Shown: positions 1-6,434, counted from the first letter of the stretch. The stretch is 13,267 bases of DNA from Dehalococcoidales bacterium (GCA_012719115.1 JAAYAZ010000004.1:1-13267), one strand, 5' to 3'. Notes: generated by a model not told the origin, from the sequence alone. Numbers and translations: made by a program.

Positions 1-52
1 AAACAATCGATATGGTTGTAAGAGAACGATTGCGTTAACCCTCATCCATCAT

Positions 53-68
53 TTCCGATTCATCGGAA
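53..68. repeat. Short perfect hairpin downstream of rph
   Basis: TTCCGA-TTCA-TCGGAA forms a 6-bp perfect stem with a 4-nt loop, 28 bp beyond the rph stop codon. Read on the minus strand it is not followed by a T run, so it is a poor intrinsic terminator; it could be an mRNA 3'-end structure or a remnant of a dispersed repeat. The rest of positions 1-96 holds no gene that I can see. Confidence 0.4.
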
Positions 69-96
69 CTGTCACCTTATCTCAAGGGAAGGTAAT

Positions 97-831
97 TTAT
101 AGCCTTATTATCCGGTCGATAGTTTCCTGCTGAATTTCAAATAGCTGCCTGATACCCTTATCCGCCAGTGACAAAACCGAATCGAAGCTGGATTTGGAAT
201 AAGGCTTACCTTCAGCAGTACCCTGCACTTCTACAAAATCTCCTTTGCTGGTCATGACTACATTGAAATCTGCCTGCGCTTTACTGTCTTCGTCATAGCA
301 CAGGTCAAGTAAAATATTATTGTTTACAATACCGACACTGATAGCGGCAACTCCGCATTTTAGCGGTATAGAGGAAATAATACCCATGTTTGCCAGCGTA
401 TTCATAGCCTGATATAACGCCACATAAGCACCCGTGATTGCCGCCGTACGGGTACCACCATCTGCCTGCAATACATCGCAGTCCACATAAAGAGACCTCT
501 CACCTAGCTCCGACAATTCGGCAATACCGCGCAAAGAACGACCGATTAGCCGCTGTATTTCCTGACTTCTGCCTGAAATCCTTCCGGCGGATGCCTCTCG
601 TTGTGTACGGGTGTTGGTAGAACGCGGCAACATAGCATACTCAGCCGTTATCCAACCGGTTCCGCTGCCCTTTAAAAAACCGGGCACTTTTTCCTCAACA
701 CTGACAGCGCAAATAACTTTGGTTTTCCCCATCTCGATTAGGACCGAGCCTTCCGCAAAGCTCTGGTATCCCAGCGTCATTCTGACCGACCTCAATTCAT
801 CATATCCGCGCCCGTCAATCCTTTTTATCAT
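97..831 (-). CDS. rph: Ribonuclease PH
   Basis: RNase PH is a phosphorolytic 3'-5' exoribonuclease that trims tRNA precursors to the mature CCA end, using phosphate and releasing nucleoside diphosphates; it works in the cytoplasm as a hexamer. The 244-residue product has normal family length and is one RNase PH fold. Visible landmarks are the R-x-DGR-x-x-(D/E)-x-R type N-terminus (IDGRGYDELR, residues 5-14), the phosphate-binding GGTRTA at 125-130 and the acidic catalytic stretch at 176-188 (LDL, then YDEDSKAQAD). The ATG at 831 is preceded by AGAGAGG at good spacing, and a promoter lies at 875-903. It is transcribed alone, divergently from the PlsY-like gene. Function is confidently assigned from family motifs. 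There is no sign of truncation. Confidence 0.96.
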   Translation of the reverse strand: MIKRIDGRGYDELRSVRMTLGYQSFAEGSVLIEMGKTKVICAVSVEEKVPGFLKGSGTGWITAEYAMLPRSTNTRTQREASAGRISGRSQEIQRLIGRSLRGIAELSELGERSLYVDCDVLQADGGTRTAAITGAYVALYQAMNTLANMGIISSIPLKCGVAAISVGIVNNNILLDLCYDEDSKAQADFNVVMTSKGDFVEVQGTAEGKPYSKSSFDSVLSLADKGIRQLFEIQQETIDRIIRL

Positions 832-874
832 TAAATACTTTTCCTCTCTGTCCTATATTATTTCAATCTTTAGA

Positions 875-903
875 AGTATAACATTGATAAGTTATTGCGG
901 CAA
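875..903 (-). promoter_or_regulatory. Sigma-70-type promoter of rph
   Basis: On the minus strand there is TTGCCG (898-903), a 17-bp spacer and TATACT (875-880). The predicted transcript would start near 868 and give a leader of about 37 nt before the rph ATG at 831. Assignment rests on hexamer match, spacing and position only. Confidence 0.55.
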
Positions 904-986
904 TCGATAAGTAAACGTCATTGCTCTTCTCCTGCAGCCTCGATTTTATGAGATAGCCTCTTCCCCAAAACTAAGGCTGTAAAATA

Positions 987-1016
987 TTGCTATCGATTAA
1001 TTAAATACTGTAGAAT
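987..1016 (+). promoter_or_regulatory. Possible promoter of the PlsY-like/TfoX-like pair
   Basis: TTGCTA (987-992), an 18-bp spacer and TAGAAT (1011-1016) lie about 40 bp upstream of the PlsY-like start. The match to consensus is moderate. The rest of the 211-bp divergent gap (832-1042) is AT-rich and shows no other gene. Confidence 0.4.
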
Positions 1017-1054
1017 TCATCAGAATCCGGCGATAAAAAAGGATGGTACAAAGT

Positions 1055-1732
1055 ATGCTGACCGAAATAGCCCTGATAATCGTTTTCTATTTCTTTGGTG
1101 CATTCCCTCATCTCTATCTGCTGTGCAAATTGCATAAACTTGACACAAGCGGCGACCTTCATATGAATCTCTGGCAGGGTGCGGGGCCTTTCTGGGGTAT
1201 AACAGGAGTGCTTTTTGACGTTTTTAAGGGAATAGCGACCATCCTGATTTGTTATGCTATCGGGCTGGATTTATGGGTTACGGTTGCCTGCGGATTAGCT
1301 ACGGTAACCGGTCAGATGTGGCCTGTTTTTTCCGGATTCGATGGGGAAAAAGGAAACACGGTCGGACTGGGTATGTCTATTACGCTGGCATACCTGCCGA
1401 CTTTAATTGCACTTATTCCGGCTTTAATCGGGCTGATATCAAAGCTGGTAAAACTACTAAGATTGAAAGGTCAATCTACGCGTACCCGTTTCACTAAAGG
1501 AGCAGGAACTTCCGACGCACTGCCTATAGGAGTAGCATTAGCCTTTTTTATTCTGCCTATTGCCGCCTATTTTCTGGGAAAACCGATTGAAATAGTGGTA
1601 GGATTTATCATATTGTTCGTAATCATTATGATTAGACGTCTCACGCAGGGTCTGACAGAGGATATTAAAGCTAAACGTAAAATGGGGGAGGTTCTTTTTA
1701 ACCGTCTTCTTTTGGACCGCAGTATAAAGTAG
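1055..1732 (+). CDS. PlsY-like (glycerol-3-phosphate acyltransferase family) membrane protein, degenerate motifs
   Basis: This 225-residue, mostly hydrophobic protein aligns by eye with PlsY, the membrane enzyme that acylates glycerol-3-phosphate from acyl-phosphate. Shared features are an N-terminal helix ending GAFPHLYLL, an LFDVFKG segment like the family's LLDVLKG, and a GQMWPVFSGFDGEKG loop where PlsY has GHxFPVFxxFKGGKG. The key motifs are altered: the glycine/serine-rich GSGNIGATN region reads HMNLWQGAG, the GH histidine is Gln, and GGKG is GEKG. A hydrophilic linker (KGQSTRTRF) and two further helices give a longer C-terminus. I therefore call it a homologue and not a proven acyltransferase. 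The ATG at 1055 has AAGGATGG upstream at usable spacing; the ATG at 1043 directly abuts that purine run. The TfoX-like gene follows 13 bp downstream. Confidence 0.72.
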   Translation: MLTEIALIIVFYFFGAFPHLYLLCKLHKLDTSGDLHMNLWQGAGPFWGITGVLFDVFKGIATILICYAIGLDLWVTVACGLATVTGQMWPVFSGFDGEKGNTVGLGMSITLAYLPTLIALIPALIGLISKLVKLLRLKGQSTRTRFTKGAGTSDALPIGVALAFFILPIAAYFLGKPIEIVVGFIILFVIIMIRRLTQGLTEDIKAKRKMGEVLFNRLLLDRSIK

Positions 1733-1745
1733 CACGGAGGGGAAT

Positions 1746-2096
1746 ATGTCTTCTTCTATCGAGTTTGTCGAATATGTCTGTTCGCAGATAAGCGGAGCCG
1801 GCAATGCCTCCTATATAAAGATGTTCGGGGAATACGGAATATACATAAACGGGAAGATAATCGGTTTAATTTGCGATGACCGGTTTTTCCTAAAGATTAC
1901 AGAGGCGGGACGCTCACAGCTTCGCGAAATCACAGAAGCCCCGGCATACCCGGGCTCGAAACCGTTTTTCCTTATCGAAGACCTGGAAGACCGTGATTAT
2001 CTAACAGTCCTGATTTCCGCTACCTATAATGAGTTGCCGGAGCCTAAACCCAAAAAGAAACCTTCGAAACATAAGGCGAGGAAAAAGCTTAACTGA
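1746..2096 (+). CDS. TfoX N-terminal-domain protein
   Basis: The 116-residue product is a single TfoX N-terminal domain. The family hallmark MFGEYGIYINGKIIGLI (from residue 26) followed by DDRFFLK is clear, then a loop and the closing segment near Y-x-x-L-P. In gamma-proteobacteria TfoX (Sxy) proteins activate competence genes, but free-standing N-domain proteins occur widely in bacteria without competence and their role is not settled. The last 20 or so residues are very rich in lysine (KPKKKPSKHKARKKLN), suggesting nucleic-acid contact. A strong GGAGGGG precedes the ATG, and the 13-bp gap to the PlsY-like gene implies one transcript. The domain call is firm; function is unknown. Confidence 0.85.
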   Translation: MSSSIEFVEYVCSQISGAGNASYIKMFGEYGIYINGKIIGLICDDRFFLKITEAGRSQLREITEAPAYPGSKPFFLIEDLEDRDYLTVLISATYNELPEPKPKKKPSKHKARKKLN

Positions 2097-2123
2097 ATAG
2101 ATGCGGATAGATTTCAAATCCAA

Positions 2124-2360
2124 TTACTCGCCTGCTATTTTTTGATAACATTCCCAACAATAAATGGTATAAGCGCCGGGGTCATTACCACCGTAAGCGA
2201 AATGCTGGTAAAGTTTCCAACCTCCCAAAGCCGATTTATCCTGCATTTCACGTATCAATTTTTTATTGCATCTGATATAAGAGTGATTATGAGACTGGCG
2301 GCAACATTCGCACTTGCCTCCAGCCCTTTCCCATACCGTCTCAAGCACTTGCGTTAACAT
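2124..2360 (-). CDS. Small Cys4 (zinc-binding) hypothetical protein
   Basis: A 78-residue protein with two CxxC pairs: KCECC near residue 17 and YCWEC near the C-terminus, separated by about 50 residues rich in His, Lys and aromatics. The pattern suggests one structural zinc site of the treble-clef or HNH-like type, but the catalytic His-Asn-His arrangement of HNH nucleases is not evident (an HNH tripeptide occurs in the loop, in the wrong place). The ATG at 2360 has AAGAGGTG at proper spacing. It converges with the TfoX-like gene and diverges from the permease. I do not recognise a named family. Strong start signals and a clean Cys pattern argue that it is a real gene. Confidence 0.6.
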   Translation of the reverse strand: MLTQVLETVWERAGGKCECCRQSHNHSYIRCNKKLIREMQDKSALGGWKLYQHFAYGGNDPGAYTIYCWECYQKIAGE

Positions 2361-2451
2361 GCGCTCACCTCTTAACAAATGCTATGTCGTAATTGCGATT
2401 TTGTCAATACCCCAACTTGTTATATCTACTAGAATATTTACGTGTTTAGAG

Positions 2452-2457
2452 TATAAT
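2452..2457 (+). promoter_or_regulatory. -10 element of the SLC13-type permease
   Basis: A consensus TATAAT lies 33 bp before the ATG at 2491, which would give a short leader of about 27 nt. No good -35 hexamer sits at the expected distance, so the promoter may be activator-dependent or rely on flanking AT-rich sequence. Confidence 0.45.
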
Positions 2458-2490
2458 ATAATACCAAATAGAGACATTCCAGCGCACTTA

Positions 2491-3732
2491 ATGATTTCGA
2501 TAATAACCCTGTTAATTGTCTTTTTGTTGATCGCCGTCCGACAGGTCGGTAATGTAAGACTGCAAATATGGCAAATAATGCTTGGCGGCGCTATTGCAGT
2601 ATTGATTAGCCTACAGATTTCACCTATAGACGCCCTTAAATCAATCAATATAGATATTATGCTCTTCCTGTTCGGTGTTTTTACAATCGGGCAGGCAATG
2701 GAAGAAAGCGGTTATCTTTCAAACCTTTCGTATAAACTGTTTAAGCACGCTAAAAACCTTGATACCCTGGTCATATTCATTCTTTTCGGCATCGGAATAC
2801 TCTCGGCAATTCTGATGAACGATACCCTGGCAATCATCGGAACGGGTGTGGTCCTATCGCTAGCCAAAACCTCTTCTACAAAACCGAAGATACTATTGCT
2901 GGCTCTGGCTTTTGCCGTTACCATAGGCAGTGTTATGAGCCCCATCGGCAATCCACAAAACCTGTTGATTGCCTTAAACGGAAATATAGCAAACCCGTTC
3001 GTAAACTTCCTAAAGTATCTGGCAATCCCGACCCTGATTAACCTTTTTATCGCATACCTGATGCTAAAACTATTCTACCGCAAACATTTTAACGGCAGCA
3101 GTTTCATTCACTCTCCGGAACCCATTAAAGACAAAAAATTATTCGCAATAACTCAAATCTCGCTCTTGCTGCTGGTCCTGCTGATATTAGCAAAGATTGT
3201 AATCGTACTTGCCGGATGGAATGTAGATTTCAAACTGACCTATATCGCCCTGATTGCCGCGCTGCCTGTCTTCTGCTACCTGCCGAAGAAGCCGGGAATT
3301 ATAAAAAGGATAGACTGGACAACTTTGGTGTTTTTCGCCGCCATGTTTGTTCTGATGCAGAGCGTCTGGAATTCAGAAGTTATTCAATCCGCTATGGCAA
3401 ATGCACATATCGATATAACTTCAACCGGAGTAATTTTTGCAGGCAGCGTAATGCTTAGCCAGATACTTTCCAATGTTCCGCTGGTCGCTCTTTACCTGCC
3501 GATGTTGACACACCTGGGAGTAACCACGCCCGGTCTGATGGCACTGGCTACGGGTAGTACCATCGCCGGAAACCTGACTATACTGGGAGCCGCCAGCAAT
3601 GTGATTATAATACAGAATGCCGAAAAAAAGGGTGGAGTAACAATAACTTTCCGGGAGTTTACCAGTATCGGAATCCCGCTGACGATAATTAACGTTCTGG
3701 TTTACTGGGCATACCTTGAATTGATTATGTAG
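2491..3732 (+). CDS. SLC13/ArsB/NhaD-superfamily anion permease or ion antiporter
   Basis: A 413-residue inner-membrane transporter with about 10-11 hydrophobic segments. The ion-transporter superfamily architecture is visible as two inverted halves, each with a helix-hairpin motif: MND at 109-111 and GSVMSPIGNPQNLLI at 146-160 in the first half, SNVP at 327-330 and the matching TILGAASNVIII at 363-374 in the second. This family moves dicarboxylates, sulfate, arsenite or Na+/H+; the substrate cannot be read from the sequence. An in-frame extension of 59 codons reaches back to 2314, but it overlaps the divergent gene at 2124-2360 and is not hydrophobic, so I start at ATG 2491, just downstream of TATAAT. 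The ribosome site is weak. It stands alone, with no arsenic genes adjacent. Confidence 0.85.
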   Translation: MISIITLLIVFLLIAVRQVGNVRLQIWQIMLGGAIAVLISLQISPIDALKSINIDIMLFLFGVFTIGQAMEESGYLSNLSYKLFKHAKNLDTLVIFILFGIGILSAILMNDTLAIIGTGVVLSLAKTSSTKPKILLLALAFAVTIGSVMSPIGNPQNLLIALNGNIANPFVNFLKYLAIPTLINLFIAYLMLKLFYRKHFNGSSFIHSPEPIKDKKLFAITQISLLLLVLLILAKIVIVLAGWNVDFKLTYIALIAALPVFCYLPKKPGIIKRIDWTTLVFFAAMFVLMQSVWNSEVIQSAMANAHIDITSTGVIFAGSVMLSQILSNVPLVALYLPMLTHLGVTTPGLMALATGSTIAGNLTILGAASNVIIIQNAEKKGGVTITFREFTSIGIPLTIINVLVYWAYLELIM

Positions 3733-3778
3733 TGTTTTTAATGCCTGACTTGCTTATACCCGAATTTTCCGACCATGC

Positions 3779-4258
3779 TTATTCCAACTCCGAAAGATAT
3801 TCCTTTAGCCATAAAAGAGCCGCATCAGCCGCAGCTCTTCTGTTCTGTTCCCTGTCGCCGTTCAAGTTAAGCCTGCGGTTGAAGGTGCCGTCTTTGTGAG
3901 ATAAGCCGATATAAAAAAGACCGACCGGTTTTTTATCGGTAGCGCCGCCCGGACCGGCAATGCCGGTGTCCGACAAACAGATATCAACACTTAGAACCTT
4001 TCTACCACCGAATGCCATCTCCTCCGCCACACGCGGACTGACAGCTCCGTGTTTTTCCAGTGTCTCTCTGCTTACGCCGACAAGATTTACCTTCGCCTGA
4101 TTGCTGTAGGAAACAATAGCCCCCTTAAAATAATCCGAACTGCCGGCAATTTCCGTTATTGCAGCGGAAATCAATCCGCCGGTAGCTGATTCTACACAGC
4201 CGAGGGTGAGTTTTTTGATTCGTAATATTTCCCCGATTTCCGAGGCTGTTTTATTCAT
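3779..4258 (-). CDS. CinA C-terminal-domain protein (nicotinamide-nucleotide amidohydrolase, PncC type)
   Basis: The 159-residue product is a free-standing CinA C-terminal domain. In the family this domain deamidates nicotinamide mononucleotide to nicotinate mononucleotide, recycling the pyridine ring of NAD. Visible motifs are VESATGGLIS at 22-31 (family ESxTGG, with the proposed catalytic Ser24), AIVSYSNQAK around 46-56, the GAVS...VAEEMA helix and GIAGPGGATDKKPVG near 118-132. The canonical Cys of ESCTGG is Ala here, which is not the proposed nucleophile. The N-terminal MoCF-like half of full CinA is absent; the length is normal for stand-alone PncC. The ATG is preceded by AAAAGGA. It converges with the permease and diverges from the membrane peptide at 4370. 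Confidence 0.92.
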   Translation of the reverse strand: MNKTASEIGEILRIKKLTLGCVESATGGLISAAITEIAGSSDYFKGAIVSYSNQAKVNLVGVSRETLEKHGAVSPRVAEEMAFGGRKVLSVDICLSDTGIAGPGGATDKKPVGLFYIGLSHKDGTFNRRLNLNGDREQNRRAAADAALLWLKEYLSELE

Positions 4259-4276
4259 TTATATCCTTTTAAGTTA

Positions 4277-4305
4277 TTGACATATCCAATAACTGGTGTT
4301 ATTAT
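4277..4305 (+). promoter_or_regulatory. Strong sigma-70-type promoter with flanking inverted repeat
   Basis: TTGACA (4277-4282), a 17-bp spacer and TATTAT (4300-4305) make the best promoter match in the window, reading toward the membrane peptide and DUF167 gene with a start near 4312. TGGTGTTA (4294-4301) overlaps spacer and -10, and its exact complement TAACACCA lies at 4337-4344, downstream of the start. Since the first arm is outside the transcript, this looks like a DNA operator pair and not an RNA hairpin. Confidence 0.65.
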
Positions 4306-4369
4306 CCAAAATCGTACGACACAAGAATATCTCAATTAACACCAATTGTAAATATATAAGGTGGTGGAT

Positions 4370-4576
4370 ATGAAAGTACTATCGATAATTTTCACAACCA
4401 CAGGTGTCCTCTGTCTGCTAATGGCTGTCTTTACTGCCGTGGGCATTGCACCCGCATTTATCACAGCATTCTGGGAACTAAGTGATATGATTATTACCAC
4501 GGGATTCTGGTTTTTTACATCTCTTGTACTTGTAATTTCCGGAAATGCATACGGCATAGTGAGCGGGGAGCACTAG
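4370..4576 (+). CDS. Small two-helix membrane protein, unknown function
   Basis: A 68-residue peptide made almost wholly of two predicted membrane helices: residues 3-28 (LSIIFTTTGVLCLLMAVFTA) and about 38-62 (MIITTGFWFFTSLVLVISG), joined by a short loop with FWELSD. No Cys pair and no recognised motif. Start at ATG 4370 is favoured because AAGGTGG sits 5 nt upstream; a GTG at 4361 lies inside that ribosome site. A strong promoter lies at 4277-4305. The DUF167 reading frame begins within a few bases of its stop, so the two are probably co-transcribed and perhaps translationally coupled. It is likely a real gene, given promoter, ribosome site and clean topology. Confidence 0.6.
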   Translation: MKVLSIIFTTTGVLCLLMAVFTAVGIAPAFITAFWELSDMIITTGFWFFTSLVLVISGNAYGIVSGEH

Positions 4577-4614
4577 ATATTGGCAAAAAAAACAACCCGC
4601 CAGATGCCCCTCGA

Positions 4615-4908
4615 TTGCAGAACACGGATGAATCACATGCTAAATTAGCTGTGCAGATTACTCCCGCTGCGTCTAAAAACGAAATAATAGGCATGCAGAA
4701 CGATGTGTTGCGCATAAAAATCAATGCGCCGCCTGTTAAAGGAAAGGCCAACAAAGAACTTGTAGATTACTTAAGCCATCTGCTCGGCATCAGTAAAGAC
4801 AGTATTGATATCATCAAAGGCCACACCTCAAAAAACAAGTTGGTATCTATAGACGGCTTAAGCAAGCTTTCGGTTTTAGAAAAACTCCTGTCAAATACAA
4901 CCCCTTAG
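4615..4908 (+). CDS. DUF167 (YggU-family) protein
   Basis: The 97-residue product matches the small DUF167/YggU fold: KLAVQITPAASKNEIIG, then VLRIKINAPPVKGKANKELV (the family's APPVxGKAN signature) and the closing SKDSIDIIKGHTSKNKLV. No biochemical role is established for the family. The start is a problem. TTG 4615 has no ribosome site, and the frame has no ATG or GTG before the domain. The only good purine site, GGGGAG at 4565-4570, is placed for ATT 4579 in this frame or TTG 4580 in another frame. A run of eight A (4585-4592) lies just after TTG 4580, and one extra A would join that start to this domain. The domain itself is intact, so the gene is real; its true 5' end is open. Confidence 0.82.
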   Translation: MQNTDESHAKLAVQITPAASKNEIIGMQNDVLRIKINAPPVKGKANKELVDYLSHLLGISKDSIDIIKGHTSKNKLVSIDGLSKLSVLEKLLSNTTP

Positions 4909-4926
4909 ATTGTATCGGCACCTTTC

Positions 4927-5160
4927 TTAGCGGACAGACCGGCATAAAGCGGCACTATTCCCGCAGTTTTCACAGTAGTAACACTGATTGTTTCCTTCTG
5001 TATTTACACTAACCAGCTCGCCGCACTTGCTGCACAATACCTCGGTTATGTTCTTCATATAACCGCATTGCAAGCAATGGTCGAACCAAGTATTTTCATC
5101 TACATCTATATACATATCTCCCCCGCACTTGGGGCATTTTTTTGCTTTCCACATAACCAT
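4927..5160 (-). CDS. Double zinc-ribbon protein, unknown function
   Basis: A 77-residue protein with two tandem Cys4 sites. The first uses CPKC at 9-12 and CLQC at 29-32; the second uses CSKC at 43-46 and Cys at 60, 63 and 66 (CYYCENCGN). Each pair carries the CG knuckle typical of rubredoxin-like zinc ribbons. Such proteins usually bind nucleic acid or another protein, but nothing here points to a partner. The start at ATG 5160 is chosen because a GGGGGG tract lies 7 nt upstream; the frame continues to a GTG at 5232 without a ribosome site. Upstream is a perfect 11-bp inverted repeat. It converges with the DUF167 gene, 18 bp away. Confidence 0.72.
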   Translation of the reverse strand: MVMWKAKKCPKCGGDMYIDVDENTWFDHCLQCGYMKNITEVLCSKCGELVSVNTEGNNQCYYCENCGNSAALCRSVR

Positions 5161-5200
5161 TTTACCACCCCCCTTTCCTTGATAATGGGTATTCGGCAAA

Positions 5201-5246
5201 GAATTAAAATACCAATCTTTCTGATTTAACACCTATATTTTAATTC
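5201..5246. repeat. Perfect 11-bp inverted repeat upstream of the zinc-ribbon gene
   Basis: GAATTAAAATA at 5201-5211 is exactly complementary to TATTTTAATTC at 5236-5246, separated by 24 bp. It sits 41-86 bp upstream of the zinc-ribbon start codon, where the promoter should be. It may be an operator for a dimer, a structured leader, or chance in AT-rich DNA; arms of this length make chance less likely. Confidence 0.55.
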
Positions 5247-5376
5247 CCTGCCGGATTGGTGTATGTAACCTTAGTCTCAAAAAATAGAAATCTGTAAGCG
5301 ACAAATAGAGGAAATAAGTTACTGATAAAAAAATTAAAAAGGTTAAAAAAGTGAGGTTTATAAGAAGAGAGTTTAA

Positions 5377-5580
5377 CTATGCAAAAACTATTAAAAGCGG
5401 ACAGCGTATAGCATCATTGGGACAAACCGCCTCGCACAGCCCGCACCAATCACATTCAACTTCATCAATGACAACAACAGTCTTATTGGCTATCATTATA
5501 CCGTTTTCGTGGCACACCCCAACACAAAGACCGCATCCGTCACATTTATCTTTGTCTATTTCCGGTTTCATTGTAAACAT
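5377..5580 (-). CDS. 2[4Fe-4S] dicluster ferredoxin
   Basis: A 67-residue electron carrier with two CxxCxxCxxxC cluster motifs: Cys 13, 16, 19, 23 and Cys 43, 46, 49, 53. The second is followed by the usual Pro; the first has His in that place (CHENG). A further Cys at 60 follows AIR. The protein is of the bacterial ferredoxin type, a soluble low-potential one-electron donor or acceptor, with no membrane segment. I choose ATG 5580, which has GAGGG about 9 nt upstream; ATG 5571 is an alternative and a GTG at 5625 lacks signals. It lies 64 bp downstream of the Crp-family gene with its own TATAAT, so it may be both co-transcribed and separately controlled. Confidence 0.85.
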   Translation of the reverse strand: MFTMKPEIDKDKCDGCGLCVGVCHENGIMIANKTVVVIDEVECDWCGLCEAVCPNDAIRCPLLIVFA

Positions 5581-5604
5581 ACCATTTATCCCTCTAATAA
5601 CCTT

Positions 5605-5636
5605 ATTATATATGTCTCTTTTCACAATGTATGTGA
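5605..5636 (-). promoter_or_regulatory. Promoter and TGTGA-type palindrome before the ferredoxin gene
   Basis: TATAAT on the minus strand (5605-5610) is preceded by the palindrome TCACA-TACAT-TGTGA (5622-5636), which overlaps the expected -35 region. The half-sites are the Crp pentamer TGTGA, though in the everted order relative to the E. coli Crp site. It lies directly between the Crp-family gene and the ferredoxin, so control of the ferredoxin by that regulator is a reasonable inference. Confidence 0.4.
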
Positions 5637-5644
5637 CATTTATC

Positions 5645-6316
5645 TCATGAATATGTTTGAGATATTATTTTTAATGCTTCTCTATCCTTGATTATAAGTT
5701 TGTGTTTATCAAAACCGATAACGCCATCATCTTCCATCGCTTTAAGTGAGCGGCTTATAACCTCTCTGGCGGTTCCTGCCATAGCCGCCATATCGCGCTG
5801 GGTCAATCTGGCGCCGGACTGTCCTTCGCGCACCGCATTCTCCAGCAGAATACCTGCCAATCTCCCGTTTACTCTCTTAAAAGATAGTTCTTCAACCAGT
5901 GTAACCAGTCGACGCGTTCTTTTTGCCAGTATATGTATTACATTAGAAGCAACAAGCGGATACTTTCTCATCAGCATTTCTATATCCCTTTTATTAATCA
6001 TATAGACAACTACCCGCATCATTGCCTGTGCGCTGGTCGCATTTAAACCACCGTTGAATAGAGGGAGTTCGTTTAATGTCTCTTCCGGATGCGCAATGGA
6101 AAGAATCTGTTCTTTGCCGTCAGGGGATGTTTTGAATATTTTCACCACCCCCGAAGCCAGAAATATTAGGGATTCCGTAGCATCTCCCTCAAAGAAAAGC
6201 ATCTCGTCACGTTCGTACTTTTTTTCAATGATAAGTTTGATTATCGGCTCAAGCTCTTCGGGTTTTAACCCTGCAAAGAATACCGATGTATTAACCAGTT
6301 CTGTTTTTGTTTTCAT
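5645..6316 (-). CDS. Crp/Fnr-family transcriptional regulator, cysteine-free
   Basis: A 223-residue protein with a cyclic-nucleotide-binding-type beta-roll (about 10-115), a long dimer helix (about 118-145) and a winged helix-turn-helix (about 171-210). The recognition helix reads TAREVISRSL with Arg184, Glu185 and Arg189 in the same spacing as the RExxxR of E. coli Crp, which reads TGTGA half-sites. The protein has no cysteine, so it cannot be an Fnr-type iron-sulfur oxygen sensor. The ligand is unknown: the phosphate-binding cassette region (ETLNELPLFNGG) departs from the FGE-L-ALL...PRxA pattern of cAMP binders. The ATG at 6316 lacks a good ribosome site; a promoter lies at 6364-6392. It sits between the ArsA-like ATPase and the ferredoxin. 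Confidence 0.88.
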   Translation of the reverse strand: MKTKTELVNTSVFFAGLKPEELEPIIKLIIEKKYERDEMLFFEGDATESLIFLASGVVKIFKTSPDGKEQILSIAHPEETLNELPLFNGGLNATSAQAMMRVVVYMINKRDIEMLMRKYPLVASNVIHILAKRTRRLVTLVEELSFKRVNGRLAGILLENAVREGQSGARLTQRDMAAMAGTAREVISRSLKAMEDDGVIGFDKHKLIIKDREALKIISQTYS

Positions 6317-6363
6317 AAGTCTTTTGCTTCGGTAATATTGTCCCCAATGTTCGGGGCACCATA

Positions 6364-6392
6364 ATAATAATGGATTTTGCGCTTAAAAACAA
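6364..6392 (-). promoter_or_regulatory. Promoter of the Crp-family gene
   Basis: TTGTTT (6387-6392), 17 bp and TATTAT (6364-6369) on the minus strand, about 48 bp before the start codon. Just downstream, CCCC/GGGG arms with a 7-bp centre lie near 6344-6363 and could be an autoregulatory site. ACACCAAT at 6410-6417 lies upstream of the -35. Confidence 0.45.
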
Positions 6393-6434
6393 TACTTCAG
6401 GCAATATCGACACCAATAAACCCCGGTATAAACT

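Noticed and set aside
1746..2096. Competence regulator TfoX/Sxy
   Set aside because: Only the N-terminal domain is present and no competence genes are near, so the proteobacterial role cannot be transferred.
2314..2490. N-terminal extension of the permease back to 2314
   Set aside because: It overlaps the well-supported divergent gene at 2124-2360, passes through a TATAAT promoter element, and adds non-hydrophobic sequence not expected in this family.
5160..5232. Longer zinc-ribbon protein starting at GTG 5232
   Set aside because: No ribosome site, and the extension runs through the inverted-repeat and promoter region; ATG 5160 follows a strong G-rich Shine-Dalgarno tract.
5240..5376. Intrinsic terminator or small RNA after the ferredoxin gene
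   Set aside because: The region is A/T-rich with T runs on the minus strand, but I find no convincing GC stem before them.
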